From Dermatophilus congolensis (lineage in GTDB: Bacteria > Actinomycetota > Actinomycetes > Actinomycetales > Dermatophilaceae), in NCBI GenBank assembly GCA_030538115.1, contig JAUNUP010000002.1, positions 183,508 to 247,507 on the forward strand: DNA of 64,000 bases, written 5' to 3'. The notes under the pieces were generated by a model, which saw only the letters and a list, made by a program, of their open reading frames with translations, made no database searches and was not told the DNA's origin. Made by a program: the position numbers and the translations under genes. Positions 1 to 10,043 of this stretch are shown piece after piece (positions within the stretch are counted from its first letter, which is position 1; every line of letters starts with the position of its first letter).

Positions 1-896
1 CCGCCCTCGGCGCGGTCACGGCGGCGGCCCGCAGGGTGCTGCCGACAGACCTCATCCCCAGCGTCGGCACCGACCTGCCGGGCGCGGGTGTCTCGCGCCA
101 CGCCCCCTCCCGCTGGGGCCGCGGCGAGGTGGTGCTGTTCGCGAGCTGCCTGAACGAGATGTTCGGCCCCGCAGGCGGAGGCGCAACCAAGGGCCGTGGC
201 GCGCCGTTCGCGTTCGTGGCCCTGTGCGACCGCGCGGGCGTGAAGGTGCAGGTACCGGAGATGGTCGAGGGCCTGTGCTGCGGCACGGTGTGGCGGAGCA
301 AGGGCCTCACCGACGGCCTCGCCGTGATGGCGGAGAAGACGGCGACAACACTGCTGCGGGCCACTCGTGAGGGCGAGGTGCCGGTCGTCACCGACGCGAG
401 CTCCTGCTCCCACGGCCTGCACGAGCTGGCCACCGATCTGGAGAACGCCGGGCTGCGCGACCTGGCGGCGCGATTCCGCAAGGTCGAGATCATCGACTCC
501 GTCGCCTACACCGCCGAGAATCTGTTGCCGCAGCTCACAGTGCGCGCGAAGGTCGGCAGCGCGGTGCTGCACCCGACCTGCTCCGACCGTCATGCCAGCG
601 ACATTCCGCACCTCATCGCGTGTGCCCAGGCCTGCGCCGAGGACGTCGTCGTGCCCGGCGCGGCCGGCTGCTGCGGCTTCGCCGGAGACCGAGGCATGCT
701 GCATCCCGAACTCACGGCCTCCGCGACGAAACCCGAGGCCGCCGAGGTGCGCGAGCGCGAGTACGACGCCTATCTGTCGACGAACCGCACGTGCGAACTG
801 GGCATGTCGAGAGCAACGGGCCACACGTACCGCCACGTCCTGGAACTCCTGGCCGACCTCACTGACGTACCCGACCGCACCGACCTCGCGAGGTGA
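1..896 (+). CDS. D-lactate dehydrogenase-like FAD/(Fe-S) oxidoreductase, C-terminal part
   Basis: The reading frame is open from the left edge (frame starting at base 3), so this is the 3' end of a longer gene. About 297 residues are visible. Two cysteine-rich CCG motifs (LCCGTVW near the start and GCCGFAGD near residue 220) are the hallmark of the heterodisulfide-reductase/GlpC-type Fe-S domain. In actinobacteria that domain closes proteins of roughly 950 residues with an N-terminal FAD_binding_4 domain, usually annotated as FAD-binding D-lactate or 2-hydroxyacid dehydrogenase. These oxidise a 2-hydroxyacid and pass electrons towards quinone. The FAD half lies outside the window, so substrate cannot be judged. 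A lactate permease/lutABC operon lies 13 kb away on the other strand, which fits a lactate-using cell. It ends one base before the convergent TetR gene. Confidence 0.8.
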   Translation, partial: ALGAVTAAARRVLPTDLIPSVGTDLPGAGVSRHAPSRWGRGEVVLFASCLNEMFGPAGGGATKGRGAPFAFVALCDRAGVKVQVPEMVEGLCCGTVWRSKGLTDGLAVMAEKTATTLLRATREGEVPVVTDASSCSHGLHELATDLENAGLRDLAARFRKVEIIDSVAYTAENLLPQLTVRAKVGSAVLHPTCSDRHASDIPHLIACAQACAEDVVVPGAAGCCGFAGDRGMLHPELTASATKPEAAEVREREYDAYLSTNRTCELGMSRATGHTYRHVLELLADLTDVPDRTDLAR

Positions 897-897
897 G

Positions 898-1485
898 TCA
901 GGCGGTCACCCCGGGCGAACCGGCGCGGCGGAGAAACTCGAGCGCTTCGAGCATCACGTCGAGCATCGGGCGCTCCATGCCCTCCTCGTACCAGCCGCGC
1001 AACGCGGCGACGAGGCCCCAGGTCAAGGCAGAACCGACGATCCGCAGTTGGGCCTCGCTCACGGGGCTCCCCGGCCTCGCCGCCTGGGCGACGACGTGAT
1101 CGACCAGGGTGTCGACCTGTAGATAGGTCGCCGCGCGGACCGACGGGACCTCGAACCACAGTCGGGTTCGGCGCTTCACCAACTCGAGGTCGCGTTCGAA
1201 GTGCTCGGGTGTGATTGCCCGCAGCCCCGCCTCAACAGCCGTGAAGAGGTCTGCGCTGCGTAGCAGTTCGGGTGTGAGGAGCGCGAGCAGTTCGTCGTCG
1301 TGCTCGTCGTGGATGACGAGCCCCTCCTTCGTACCGAAGTAGCGGTACACGGTGCTCGGTGACACCTCGGCGGCCTCCGCGACCTGCTCGATCGTCACGG
1401 CATCGAACCCGCGCGCCTCGAACAGATCGATGGCCACCGCCTGCACACGCCGAATCGTGGCCACCCTCTTGCGCTCCCGCAGCAT
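898..1485 (-). CDS. TetR-family transcriptional regulator of the adjacent ABC exporter
   Basis: A protein of 195 residues with an N-terminal TetR helix-turn-helix (ATIRRVQAVAIDLFEARGFD, then VTIEQVAEAAEVSPSTVYRYF) and a C-terminal ligand domain ending in LEFLRRAG. I chose the ATG at 1485 because a strong GGAGG lies 5 nt upstream. The frame stays open to an ATG at 1548, but that start would sit inside the palindromic operator and has no ribosome site. It is divergent from an ABC ATPase/permease pair, with tandem ACAGT/ACTGT palindromes between them. The classic arrangement is a drug- or metabolite-responsive repressor that controls itself and the exporter. The ligand is unknown. Confidence 0.88.
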   Translation of the reverse strand: MLRERKRVATIRRVQAVAIDLFEARGFDAVTIEQVAEAAEVSPSTVYRYFGTKEGLVIHDEHDDELLALLTPELLRSADLFTAVEAGLRAITPEHFERDLELVKRRTRLWFEVPSVRAATYLQVDTLVDHVVAQAARPGSPVSEAQLRIVGSALTWGLVAALRGWYEEGMERPMLDVMLEALEFLRRAGSPGVTA

Positions 1486-1532
1486 CCGCACCTCCTCGCG
1501 ACGGGCCCAGTCTAGATCGCGTCGACACATAG

Positions 1533-1567
1533 TGACAGCGACTGTCATCTTTAGCTACAGTCACTGT
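1533..1567. promoter_or_regulatory. Tandem palindromic operator between tetR and ABC exporter
   Basis: Two inverted repeats lie here: TGACAG-cga-CTGTCA (1533-1547) and ACAGT-c-ACTGT (1557-1567). The half-site ACAGTCACT recurs at 1574-1582 inside the first codons of the ATPase gene. The palindromes abut the ATPase start codon (1569), so a bound TetR dimer would block both divergent promoters. A -10-like TACAGT (1556-1561) lies 7 nt before that ATG with no Shine-Dalgarno, which suggests a leaderless transcript. Binding by the adjacent TetR is inferred. Confidence 0.75.
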
Positions 1568-1568
1568 C

Positions 1569-2300
1569 ATGAGACAGTCACTCTCAGAAATCATCACTGC
1601 GAGCAAGCTCGTCAAGACGTTCGGCGCGGTTCGCGCCCTCGACGAGTTGGACCTGACCGTCACACCCGGTGAAGTGCACGGCTTTCTCGGCCCCAACGGC
1701 GCCGGTAAGTCCACGACGATCCGGGCGATCCTCGGCATGCTCCGCCTCACCGGAGGCGACCTGCGCGTCTTCGGCCTCGACCCCCGGCGTGATGCGGTGG
1801 CGATCCACGACCGGCTCGCCTACGTTCCCGGCGACACGGTGCTGTGGCCCAACCTGACGGGAGGCGAGTGCATCGACCTGCTGCTTCGCTTCCGCCGCCG
1901 CTACGACCCGCGCGTGCGCGACGACCTCGTGGAGCGGTTCGAACTCGACCCGACGAAACGCGCCCGCACGTACTCCAAGGGCAACCGGCAGAAGGTGGCG
2001 CTCATCGCGGCCTTCGCTGCCCGCAGCGAACTGCTGCTGCTCGACGAGCCGACCTCCGGCCTCGACCCGATCATGGCCGCCCGGTTCCAACAGACCGTGC
2101 ACGAGGCCCGCTTCGACGGCGCCACCGTGCTGCTGAGCAGCCACATCATGGAAGAGGTCGAGAACCTCTGCGACCGCGTCACGATCATCTGGCGCGGTCG
2201 CACCGTCGTCACGGAGTCGATCACCGACCTGCGCATGCGCACCGACCCGGGCTCCGGCCTCGGCGACTACTTTCTCAGCCTCTACGAGGTCGCGTCATGA
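1569..2300 (+). CDS. ABC transporter ATP-binding protein (exporter type)
   Basis: A 243-residue nucleotide-binding subunit with Walker [10 protein letters not shown] (about residues 39-47), a degenerate signature ([10 protein letters not shown]), Walker [14 protein letters not shown] and the switch histidine in [11 protein letters not shown]. The spacing and the '[12 protein letters not shown]' stretch match DrrA/CcmA-like drug-export ATPases, not importers. The permease start overlaps its stop by ATGA, so the two are translationally coupled. The divergent TetR operator overlaps the start codon. Substrate is not readable from sequence; a hydrophobic drug or lipid is typical of the class. Confidence 0.92.
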   Translation: MRQSLSEIITASKLVKTFGAVRALDELDLTVTPGEVHGFLGPNGAGKSTTIRAILGMLRLTGGDLRVFGLDPRRDAVAIHDRLAYVPGDTVLWPNLTGGECIDLLLRFRRRYDPRVRDDLVERFELDPTKRARTYSKGNRQKVALIAAFAARSELLLLDEPTSGLDPIMAARFQQTVHEARFDGATVLLSSHIMEEVENLCDRVTIIWRGRTVVTESITDLRMRTDPGSGLGDYFLSLYEVAS

Positions 2301-3883
2301 ACGGCCCTCTCGCCGGCACCGGCCACCTCATCGCCCTCCACTGGCGTGCCGGCTGGCGCGCGCTCGTGGGCTGGCCTGCGCTGATGACCCTGATAGTCGT
2401 CGCGACCGGCCGCAGCATCACCGCGCTGTACTCCGATGCGGCCGACCGGCTCTCGTACGCGCAGACGGCCGGCCTCTCCCCCGCCGCGGCGGCATTCAAC
2501 GGGCGCGGCTACGACCTGCACACGCTCGGCGGCATCACGTCGGTGGAGGTCGGCTTCATGGCGTTGCTGCTGTTCCCGGTCATCGGCATCCACCTCGCGA
2601 TCCGGTTCACACGCCGCGACGAGGAGTCCGGTCTGGCCGAACTGCTCACCTCCGCCCCCGTGGGTCGACTCGCACCCGTCGTGAGCGCGGCGCTCGCTGT
2701 CGGGGCCGGGCTCGCGCTGTACGCCGGAGCTACCACTGCGGGGCTCGTCGCCATCGGGCTCCCGTGGGAAGGGGCGGTTCTGTACTCGGCCGCATCAGCG
2801 CTGTTCACAGGCGCTTTCGTCGGCGTCGGGCTAGTGACCGCGCAACTGTGCGAGGGCTCACGAACCGCCTATGCGCTATCGCTGTCGTTCTCGCTCGCGA
2901 TGTTCCTTGTGCGGGCGGTCGTCGACGGGCGGAGCATCGACGCCGTGTGGCTCAGCCCGATGGGCTGGCTCGCGGAGGTGCGCCCCTGGGGCGACGACGC
3001 CCAGGCCTGGCCTCTCGCCAGCTTCACACTGGCCGGGCTCGCGTTGCTCGCGGCCTCCGTCGGTGTCGCCACGCGCCGAGATCTGGGTGCCGGGCTCATC
3101 GCCCCGCGGCCGGGCCCGGCCCGCGCCTCCGCCTCGCTCGGTACAGCGTTCGGGCTGGCGTGGCGGCTCACCCGCGGGATGTTCGCCGGGTGGACGACCG
3201 GTCTCGTGGCCTGGGCCGCCGCCCTCGGGATCCTTGCGAGCGAGATGACCGACATCGTCGCGGCGAACCCCGGCATCGCCGAGGCACTGGGCATCGATGC
3301 GCCCGAGCAGCTCGTCACGTCTCTCGCCGCGCTGGTCGGGGGTCTCGGACTGGGTGCGCTCGGCCTCAGCGGAGTGCAGCGGCTCGTCGCCGAGGAGGAC
3401 GCGGGGCGGCTCGGGCTACTCACGTCCACTCCTGTGAGCCGCACACGACTGTGGTCGGCGTGGGCGCTCATGCTCGCCGCGCAGGTCACAGTGGCTGGCC
3501 TGGTCGCGTCGATCACGCTCGGCGCCGCTAGTCGAATCTCCACCGGCAACGAGGCAGCGCTCGCCGACGGCGTGCGCGCGGGGATGACGTACGTGGTGCC
3601 AGTACTTTTTCTCATCGCACTGGCCTTGGCGGGGACAGCGCTCCACCGTCGACTCATCGGCCTCGCATGGGGTCTGCTCGGCTGGGCGGCAGTGGTGGCA
3701 CTCCTGGCTGAACCGCTGGACCTACCGGAATGGGCCCGCCACGCCTCGGTCTTCGACCTGGTGGGCCTCGTGCCGATCGACCCGGTGGAGACGAGCGCGA
3801 TGACGGCTCTCTGCGCGGGAGCGGTCGCGCTCGGCCTGACGGCCCTTACGACGTTCACGAGGCGGGACCTCCGAGCGGGCTGA
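2297..3883 (+). CDS. ABC-2 type exporter permease, double length
   Basis: A membrane protein of 528 residues that overlaps the ATPase stop codon by ATGA. The in-frame region upstream of 2297 is only the shadow of the ATPase gene. It contains about twelve hydrophobic segments in two halves (about 1-250 and 270-528). Each half begins with a cytoplasmic amphipathic stretch carrying R-x-E-x-x-G-x-L-x-x-L-x-x-T/S-P ([16 protein letters not shown] and [17 protein letters not shown]), so it looks like an internally duplicated ABC-2 permease. This architecture is common in actinobacterial 'polyketide antibiotic' exporters. With its ATPase it should form a homodimeric or pseudo-dimeric efflux pump. 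Confidence 0.88.
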   Translation: MNGPLAGTGHLIALHWRAGWRALVGWPALMTLIVVATGRSITALYSDAADRLSYAQTAGLSPAAAAFNGRGYDLHTLGGITSVEVGFMALLLFPVIGIHLAIRFTRRDEESGLAELLTSAPVGRLAPVVSAALAVGAGLALYAGATTAGLVAIGLPWEGAVLYSAASALFTGAFVGVGLVTAQLCEGSRTAYALSLSFSLAMFLVRAVVDGRSIDAVWLSPMGWLAEVRPWGDDAQAWPLASFTLAGLALLAASVGVATRRDLGAGLIAPRPGPARASASLGTAFGLAWRLTRGMFAGWTTGLVAWAAALGILASEMTDIVAANPGIAEALGIDAPEQLVTSLAALVGGLGLGALGLSGVQRLVAEEDAGRLGLLTSTPVSRTRLWSAWALMLAAQVTVAGLVASITLGAASRISTGNEAALADGVRAGMTYVVPVLFLIALALAGTALHRRLIGLAWGLLGWAAVVALLAEPLDLPEWARHASVFDLVGLVPIDPVETSAMTALCAGAVALGLTALTTFTRRDLRAG

Positions 3884-4063
3884 CGAAGCGCCCGACGCGG
3901 AGGCACTTCCGACCGCGTGATCGAGCGGCTCAGCCAGCGGTCACGAACCGCACCATCCGGCACATTTACGCAGTTCACAGTGCGTCCACTCACGGCGGGT
4001 GGCCGCTCCGGGCACTGAATCGGCACCCCCTCAGGGAGAGACCGACTGGTGCCTCCACCGACT

Positions 4064-4152
4064 ACGTATGTACATTCGAATGCCGGACGTATGGACAATC
4101 ACCATATGATCCCTGGCTATCAAACAAGAACCGATCGTACGTATGATGAGTC
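4064..4152 (+). promoter_or_regulatory. Promoter region of the DUF222-HNH gene, leaderless-type start
   Basis: A -10-like TATGAT (4142-4147) ends 5 nt before the ATG at 4153 and no Shine-Dalgarno is present, so the mRNA probably starts at the A of the start codon. The heptamer ACGTATG occurs three times (4064, 4087, 4139), and a perfect CATTCGAATG palindrome lies around 4073-4082. No good -35 is visible. Regulation is unknown. Confidence 0.5.
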
Positions 4153-5871
4153 ATGACGATCGCGACGGACTCGATGGGCGGCTACGAGGTCGTCGGCTAT
4201 GAGTACGTCGATGGTGTGCGCCGCGAGGTGACGTACAGCGAAGACGAGGCCGATTCGTTCGGTTACGACCGTCCTGTCGATGACGAGTCGCCCATTGCCC
4301 CCTTACCTGCCGTTCCGTCGGTTCGCCTGCTCAACTCACGTACCGGTGCTGACGGCGCGGCCGCGGCGCGGCGCGCACGGCTGGCCGGGGCGAAGTCCGA
4401 ACCGCCCCGCGAACGGCTGGTCGGTACCGACTTCGACGAGCACCAGGCCGAGGTCGTCGCCAAAGTCCGTGAGGTCGCCGGCGTGCTGAACAGAGCACAC
4501 GCTGAACTCGTGGCGCTGACGGCCGACGCCCTCTCAACGGGTGTGTGGTTCGAGGCCGGCATCAAGTCGCCCGCACACTGGCTCACCTTCCGCGCCGGGC
4601 TATCGGCGGGGCGCGCCGCCCAGGTGCTCGAGGTCGCCAAGCGCCACCACGCGTTGACCGCGACGATGGGCGCCTTCACCACAGGCGATCTCTCGATGGA
4701 GCAGGTCGGCGTGATCGCCCGCAACGTTCCCGACCACTACGAGGCCGAAGTCGTCAACCTCGCCACCCACGCCACGGTGCCGCAGCTACAGCGCGCCACC
4801 CGGCACTACACCTGGGCGCCCGCCCCTGACGAGCCTGACGCCGACGCGGCAGCCTCCGACGACGCGACCATTGCCGAGACCGAGGCGAAAGAGACCGACC
4901 CCGACGCGGCCCCACCGAAGCCGCCGGTGAACCCGTTCGACCCCGCCAACGCCGCACCGTCTCTGTCGATGCGGTACACGCCCAATGGACGCTTCGTACT
5001 CCATCTCGACGCCCCCGCCCACCTCGGCGCGCTCGTCGAGTCCGCCGTGCGCGAGGCCAAAGACGCACTCTTCCACGCAATCACGCGCGGTGAGTCGGTT
5101 GCACGCGAAGCCGCCCCGGCCGCACTGACGTTCGCGGCCTTCACGCGTACTCCGACCCACGGCACCGCGCGCTCAACCCCTCCCGGGACGTTGCCTTCCC
5201 TCGCCGACGGGCTCATCGAGGTCGCACGACGCTCCCTCGACACCATCACCGCCGGATCTCGACGCGACAACCACCGCATCTACCTCCACCTCGACCTGCA
5301 CGGCTCTGGAGATACCGGCGAGCACGCGTGGTTCAACGGACACGAGAGCCTCCCCGCCCACCTCGTGCAGCGGCTCACCTGCGACGGCATCATTCAGCCT
5401 CTATGGAAGAGGGAAGGTGTTCCCGTCTCCGTCGGGCGGGCGATGCGCATCGTGCCCGCACGGACTCGCCGGTTGATCCACGACCGTGATCGCGGATGCC
5501 GGTTCCCTGGCTGTGCGTCGACGGCTCATGTCGACATCCACCACATCCAGCACTGGGCCCACGGGGGCCGCACCGACACCCCCGACCTCGTCTCACTGTG
5601 CCCGTTCCACCACGACGGACACCACCGTGGCGAGTTCACGATGCGCGGCAACGCCGACCTTCCCGAGGGCGCCCCCCGAGCCCTACGGTTCTTCACCCAC
5701 GGCGGCTTCCCACTCATGGCCACCCCGCCACCAACACCCGAAGTGGGGAGCCCTGCTGCGAACCCCGACCGGCGCCGATACGAAGGCCCCAGCGGCGACA
5801 CCCTCCACACCCACTGGGTCGACTTCGAGCCCTCGCCCCGACGTCGTCTCCACGCCGTCCCCCGCGACTGA
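4153..5871 (+). CDS. DUF222 domain protein with C-terminal HNH endonuclease motif
   Basis: A 572-residue member of the 13E12-repeat/DUF222 family, which is abundant in actinobacteria. The DUF222 helical region spans about residues 95-220 (VWFEAGIKSPAHWLTFRAGL) and is followed by an acidic, Pro/Ala-rich linker (about 225-265). The C-terminal HNH module (about 435-495) reads DRGCRFPGCASTAHVDIHHI, then HWAHGGRTDTPDLVSLCPFHH. The paired CxxxxC and HH residues bind a zinc and the His catalyses metal-dependent DNA cleavage. The biological role is unsettled: such genes often occur in many copies, sometimes at phage attachment sites. It lies alone, directly upstream of a toxin-antitoxin pair. Confidence 0.9.
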   Translation: MTIATDSMGGYEVVGYEYVDGVRREVTYSEDEADSFGYDRPVDDESPIAPLPAVPSVRLLNSRTGADGAAAARRARLAGAKSEPPRERLVGTDFDEHQAEVVAKVREVAGVLNRAHAELVALTADALSTGVWFEAGIKSPAHWLTFRAGLSAGRAAQVLEVAKRHHALTATMGAFTTGDLSMEQVGVIARNVPDHYEAEVVNLATHATVPQLQRATRHYTWAPAPDEPDADAAASDDATIAETEAKETDPDAAPPKPPVNPFDPANAAPSLSMRYTPNGRFVLHLDAPAHLGALVESAVREAKDALFHAITRGESVAREAAPAALTFAAFTRTPTHGTARSTPPGTLPSLADGLIEVARRSLDTITAGSRRDNHRIYLHLDLHGSGDTGEHAWFNGHESLPAHLVQRLTCDGIIQPLWKREGVPVSVGRAMRIVPARTRRLIHDRDRGCRFPGCASTAHVDIHHIQHWAHGGRTDTPDLVSLCPFHHDGHHRGEFTMRGNADLPEGAPRALRFFTHGGFPLMATPPPTPEVGSPAANPDRRRYEGPSGDTLHTHWVDFEPSPRRRLHAVPRD

Positions 5872-5918
5872 GGCGATGACTCAAGGGCTCTACGCTTGCA
5901 CACTGCTAGCATTTGACC

Positions 5919-6146
5919 ATGACCACTCTGTATGTGAGGGATGTGCCCGTCGAGGTGGCGGAGACATTGAAGGAGCGTGCCGCTGCCGAAGGTAAGTCAC
6001 TCTCGGCCTACGTCGTGGCCGAGTTGAGTGCCATCGCTGCCCGCCCCACGAACGCCCAGGTCGTCGCACGACTTCGAGGGAGGGACCGCTCCGAAGGTCC
6101 GAGCAGCACCGACATCGTCGATGCGCTTCGGATGTCGCGCCGGTGA
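5919..6146 (+). CDS. FitA/VapB-like ribbon-helix-helix antitoxin
   Basis: A 75-residue protein whose N-terminus (TTLYVRDVPVEVAETLKERA, then AAEGKSLSAYVVAELSAIA) is a ribbon-helix-helix DNA-binding fold. The C-terminal tail (RDRSEGPSSTDIVDALRMSRR) should wrap the toxin. The start codon is ATG 5919; a -10-like TAGCAT (5907-5912) ends 6 nt before it, suggesting a leaderless mRNA. It overlaps the downstream PIN-toxin gene by GTGA. Antitoxin and complex normally repress their own promoter. Confidence 0.85.
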   Translation: MTTLYVRDVPVEVAETLKERAAAEGKSLSAYVVAELSAIAARPTNAQVVARLRGRDRSEGPSSTDIVDALRMSRR

Positions 6147-6535
6147 TCGTCATCGACGCCTCGGCCATGGTCGAGGCACTCGTCGGTCGCGATGCGGACG
6201 AGAGCCTGCTCGCGGCGCTCTCCGGCGGGGTGGCTGCTCCCCACATCCTCGATGTCGAGGTCCTCTCGGTGCTCCGCGGCCTCATACTGGGTGGCAAACT
6301 GCGCGAAGGCGACGCGGACGACGCGCGCGCCGATCACTTCGACCTGACGATTCTCAGGTACGACACGGCTCCCCTGGCCGATCGAATCTGGAGCCTGCGC
6401 CACAGCTACACCAGCTACGACGCCGCCTACCTCGCACTGGCGGAGGCTCTGCAGGCCACCTTGCACACGTGTGACCACAAGCTCGACAGCGGTGGCCACG
6501 AGGTCGACGTGCACGTTCATCCACGGTCGCAATGA
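6143..6535 (+). CDS. vapC: VapC-family PIN-domain ribonuclease toxin
   Basis: A 130-residue PIN domain with all acidic residues of the Mg2+ site in place: D5 (VIDASA), E39 (DVEVLSVL), D93 (SYDAAYLALAE) and D111 (TCDHKL). VapC toxins cleave specific tRNAs or rRNA when their antitoxin is degraded. It starts at a GTG overlapping the antitoxin stop, the usual coupled arrangement. The pair is compact and sits next to a DUF222-HNH gene, so this is a small accessory spot. Its RNA target cannot be read from sequence. Confidence 0.9.
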   Translation: MIVIDASAMVEALVGRDADESLLAALSGGVAAPHILDVEVLSVLRGLILGGKLREGDADDARADHFDLTILRYDTAPLADRIWSLRHSYTSYDAAYLALAEALQATLHTCDHKLDSGGHEVDVHVHPRSQ

Positions 6536-6599
6536 GCGAAGTCCACCGTGGCACCGTGGATCGCAATCCCTGCGTCGCTGTTGCGCCGGCGCAGTCCGG

Positions 6600-7697
6600 T
6601 CAGGCGTTAGCGCCTCTTGCTGCCACCGCCCACGTCTGGATGTCGCCGTTTGTGCTGGTCACCGTGAGTGTGTCGACCAGGTTGACCGCGTTGCAGGCGT
6701 GGTTCGGCACTACCCTCACCACCGAGCCCAGCGGCGGCAGTTCGGCTCCGGCCATATCGACCACCGCGTGGTGTTCGGAGAGGATGACGATCCTCGCGTC
6801 CGGGTGGTCGAGCAGACGCCCGTAGCCCGTCGCCCAGGGCGCGCGGTCGGCTCCGAGAATCTTGCTGCCGGAGTCGAGCACCGCCCGACCTCCCGCGTGG
6901 CTGACCACCGTCGCATGCGCGGTGAGGGCGATGTCGTCGGCGGCGCATGCTCCCAGCTCCCACTGCTGGGCGTCGCCGAAAACGTAGACGCCCGGGCGGA
7001 GTTCGTTCAGTGGCGACGCCTCACCGACGGTCGCAGTGAACGCCGCACTCGGAGACGAACCTCCGCTGAACAGCAACGACTCCGTGTCGATCTCCTCGGC
7101 CTCCAGTGCCGCCTTCGCGACAGCTAGCGCCTGTGCCTCGTCGACGGCCGCGCCGAAACGGCCCTCTCCTGGTGCGTACGAGTGCCCCGGGAACGTGAAG
7201 ACGCCCGCGAACCCGACTCCCGCGTCCTCGGCTTCGTAGGCGATGTCTGCGACCTTGGCCGGCGAGACGCCGCTGCGATGGTGGCCACTGTCGATCTCCA
7301 CGAGGACCTGTACCTTCGCACCCAGTCCCTGGGCCCGGGCGACATTCGCGACGCCCGCCTCGGCATCGACCCCGAGCAGGATCGACCGCCCGCCTATCCG
7401 CTGCGAGAGACGAACCAGCCGCTCGGCCTTCGCTTCGTCGAGCCACAGCGGGTACGCGATGAACACGTCGTCGAATCCGGTCTCGGCGAACACCTCGCCC
7501 TCACCGATGGTCGCCACGGTGATCCCCTGCGCACCTGCCTCGACCTGCATGCGCGCGATCTCGACGCACTTGTGCGTCTTCACGTGCGGCCGCAGCGCCA
7601 CGCCCGCGTCACGGGCCAGCGCCGCCATTCGGTCGATGTTCCCCTGCAGTCTCTCCAGGTCGACAGCGAGGTACGGAGTGGGCGCGAGCGGGGTCAT
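6600..7697 (-). CDS. PLP-dependent D-threonine aldolase / D-serine dehydratase-like enzyme
   Basis: A 365-residue fold-III PLP enzyme. The alanine-racemase-like TIM barrel begins PYLAVDLERLQGNIDRMAAL and carries the PLP lysine in RPHVKTHKC (about residue 45). The C-terminal DSD1/D-TA domain ends with LSEHHAVV and PNHACNAVNL, whose His and Cys bind the divalent metal in D-threonine aldolases and eukaryotic-type D-serine dehydratases. It would split D-3-hydroxy amino acids to glycine plus an aldehyde, or deaminate D-serine; sequence alone does not separate the two. ATG 7697 was chosen over the in-frame start at 7739 because the family motif starts at once and a -10-like TAGTTT (complement of 7705-7710) lies 7 nt upstream. 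Confidence 0.88.
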   Translation of the reverse strand: MTPLAPTPYLAVDLERLQGNIDRMAALARDAGVALRPHVKTHKCVEIARMQVEAGAQGITVATIGEGEVFAETGFDDVFIAYPLWLDEAKAERLVRLSQRIGGRSILLGVDAEAGVANVARAQGLGAKVQVLVEIDSGHHRSGVSPAKVADIAYEAEDAGVGFAGVFTFPGHSYAPGEGRFGAAVDEAQALAVAKAALEAEEIDTESLLFSGGSSPSAAFTATVGEASPLNELRPGVYVFGDAQQWELGACAADDIALTAHATVVSHAGGRAVLDSGSKILGADRAPWATGYGRLLDHPDARIVILSEHHAVVDMAGAELPPLGSVVRVVPNHACNAVNLVDTLTVTSTNGDIQTWAVAARGANA

Positions 7698-7760
7698 GCA
7701 CGCGAAACTACCGCAGAGCCTGGCCGGTCGAGTGAGCACGTCGTCTCACCCGACCGGCAC

Positions 7761-7884
7761 GGGTGCAGCGACACATGTTCTCGCTCATCTCGCCTTGCCC
7801 CGCCAGTGCCGCTGCACGGGGGCAAGGACGGGCCCCGAACCCAGTGCCATCAGTGCCGCTGCACGGAGCGACGTACCGTGCAGC
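7761..7884. repeat. Dispersed palindrome element, copy A, plus a 9-bp-stem hairpin
   Basis: Left arm GTGCAGCGACAC (7762-7773) and right arm GTGCCGCTGCAC (7806-7817) are inverted and pair at 11 of 12 positions. They enclose a body sharing ACATGTTCTCGC and ATCTC with copies near 57.8 and 63.8 kb. A second right-arm copy (7853-7864) overlaps a hairpin of 9-bp arms GCTGCACGG (7858-7866) and CCGTGCAGC (7876-7884). The element fills the gap between prpE and the PLP-enzyme gene; nothing here looks coding. Confidence 0.75.
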
Positions 7885-7890
7885 ATCGGT

Positions 7891-7914
7891 GCCGCATCAC
7901 CTATGCGATGTGGC
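7891..7914 (-). terminator. Hairpin after prpE
   Basis: GCCGCATC (7891-7898) and GATGTGGC (7907-7914) pair over 8 bp, with one G-T wobble and an 8-nt loop, 12 nt past the prpE stop. There is no T-tract, so it may only stabilise the 3' end. Confidence 0.45.
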
Positions 7915-7926
7915 GGCTCGAAACGG

Positions 7927-9828
<1,902 letters not shown>

Positions 9829-9983
9829 GCGAACTATCTTTGCTCAGTCGGGTACTCGTTGAGTGAGTTAGACCACGTCGGCATGGCGCGAGGGCGTCAT
9901 CGCGGAGGCCGCTCGGTGCCATTCGCCCTGGAACGAGACCAACCGACACGAACTTCGTTCGAGGACACTCTAACTCGCTCCTG

Positions 9984-10043
9984 TTTCATTTACACTGAAA
10001 AAGTCGTATAAAACAAGGGTCACCCGATTACAAGGAGACCCGG
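9984..10043 (+). promoter_or_regulatory. AT-rich promoter and ribosome site of norZ
   Basis: This is a conspicuously AT-rich patch in a GC-rich genome. A -10-like TATAAA (10007-10012) has a weak TTTCAT (9984-9989) 17 nt upstream as a possible -35. AAGGAGA (10032-10038) lies 5 nt before the ATG. The overlap of A/T-rich half sites would suit an NO-responsive repressor or activator, but I recognise no specific NsrR or DNR box. Confidence 0.5.
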
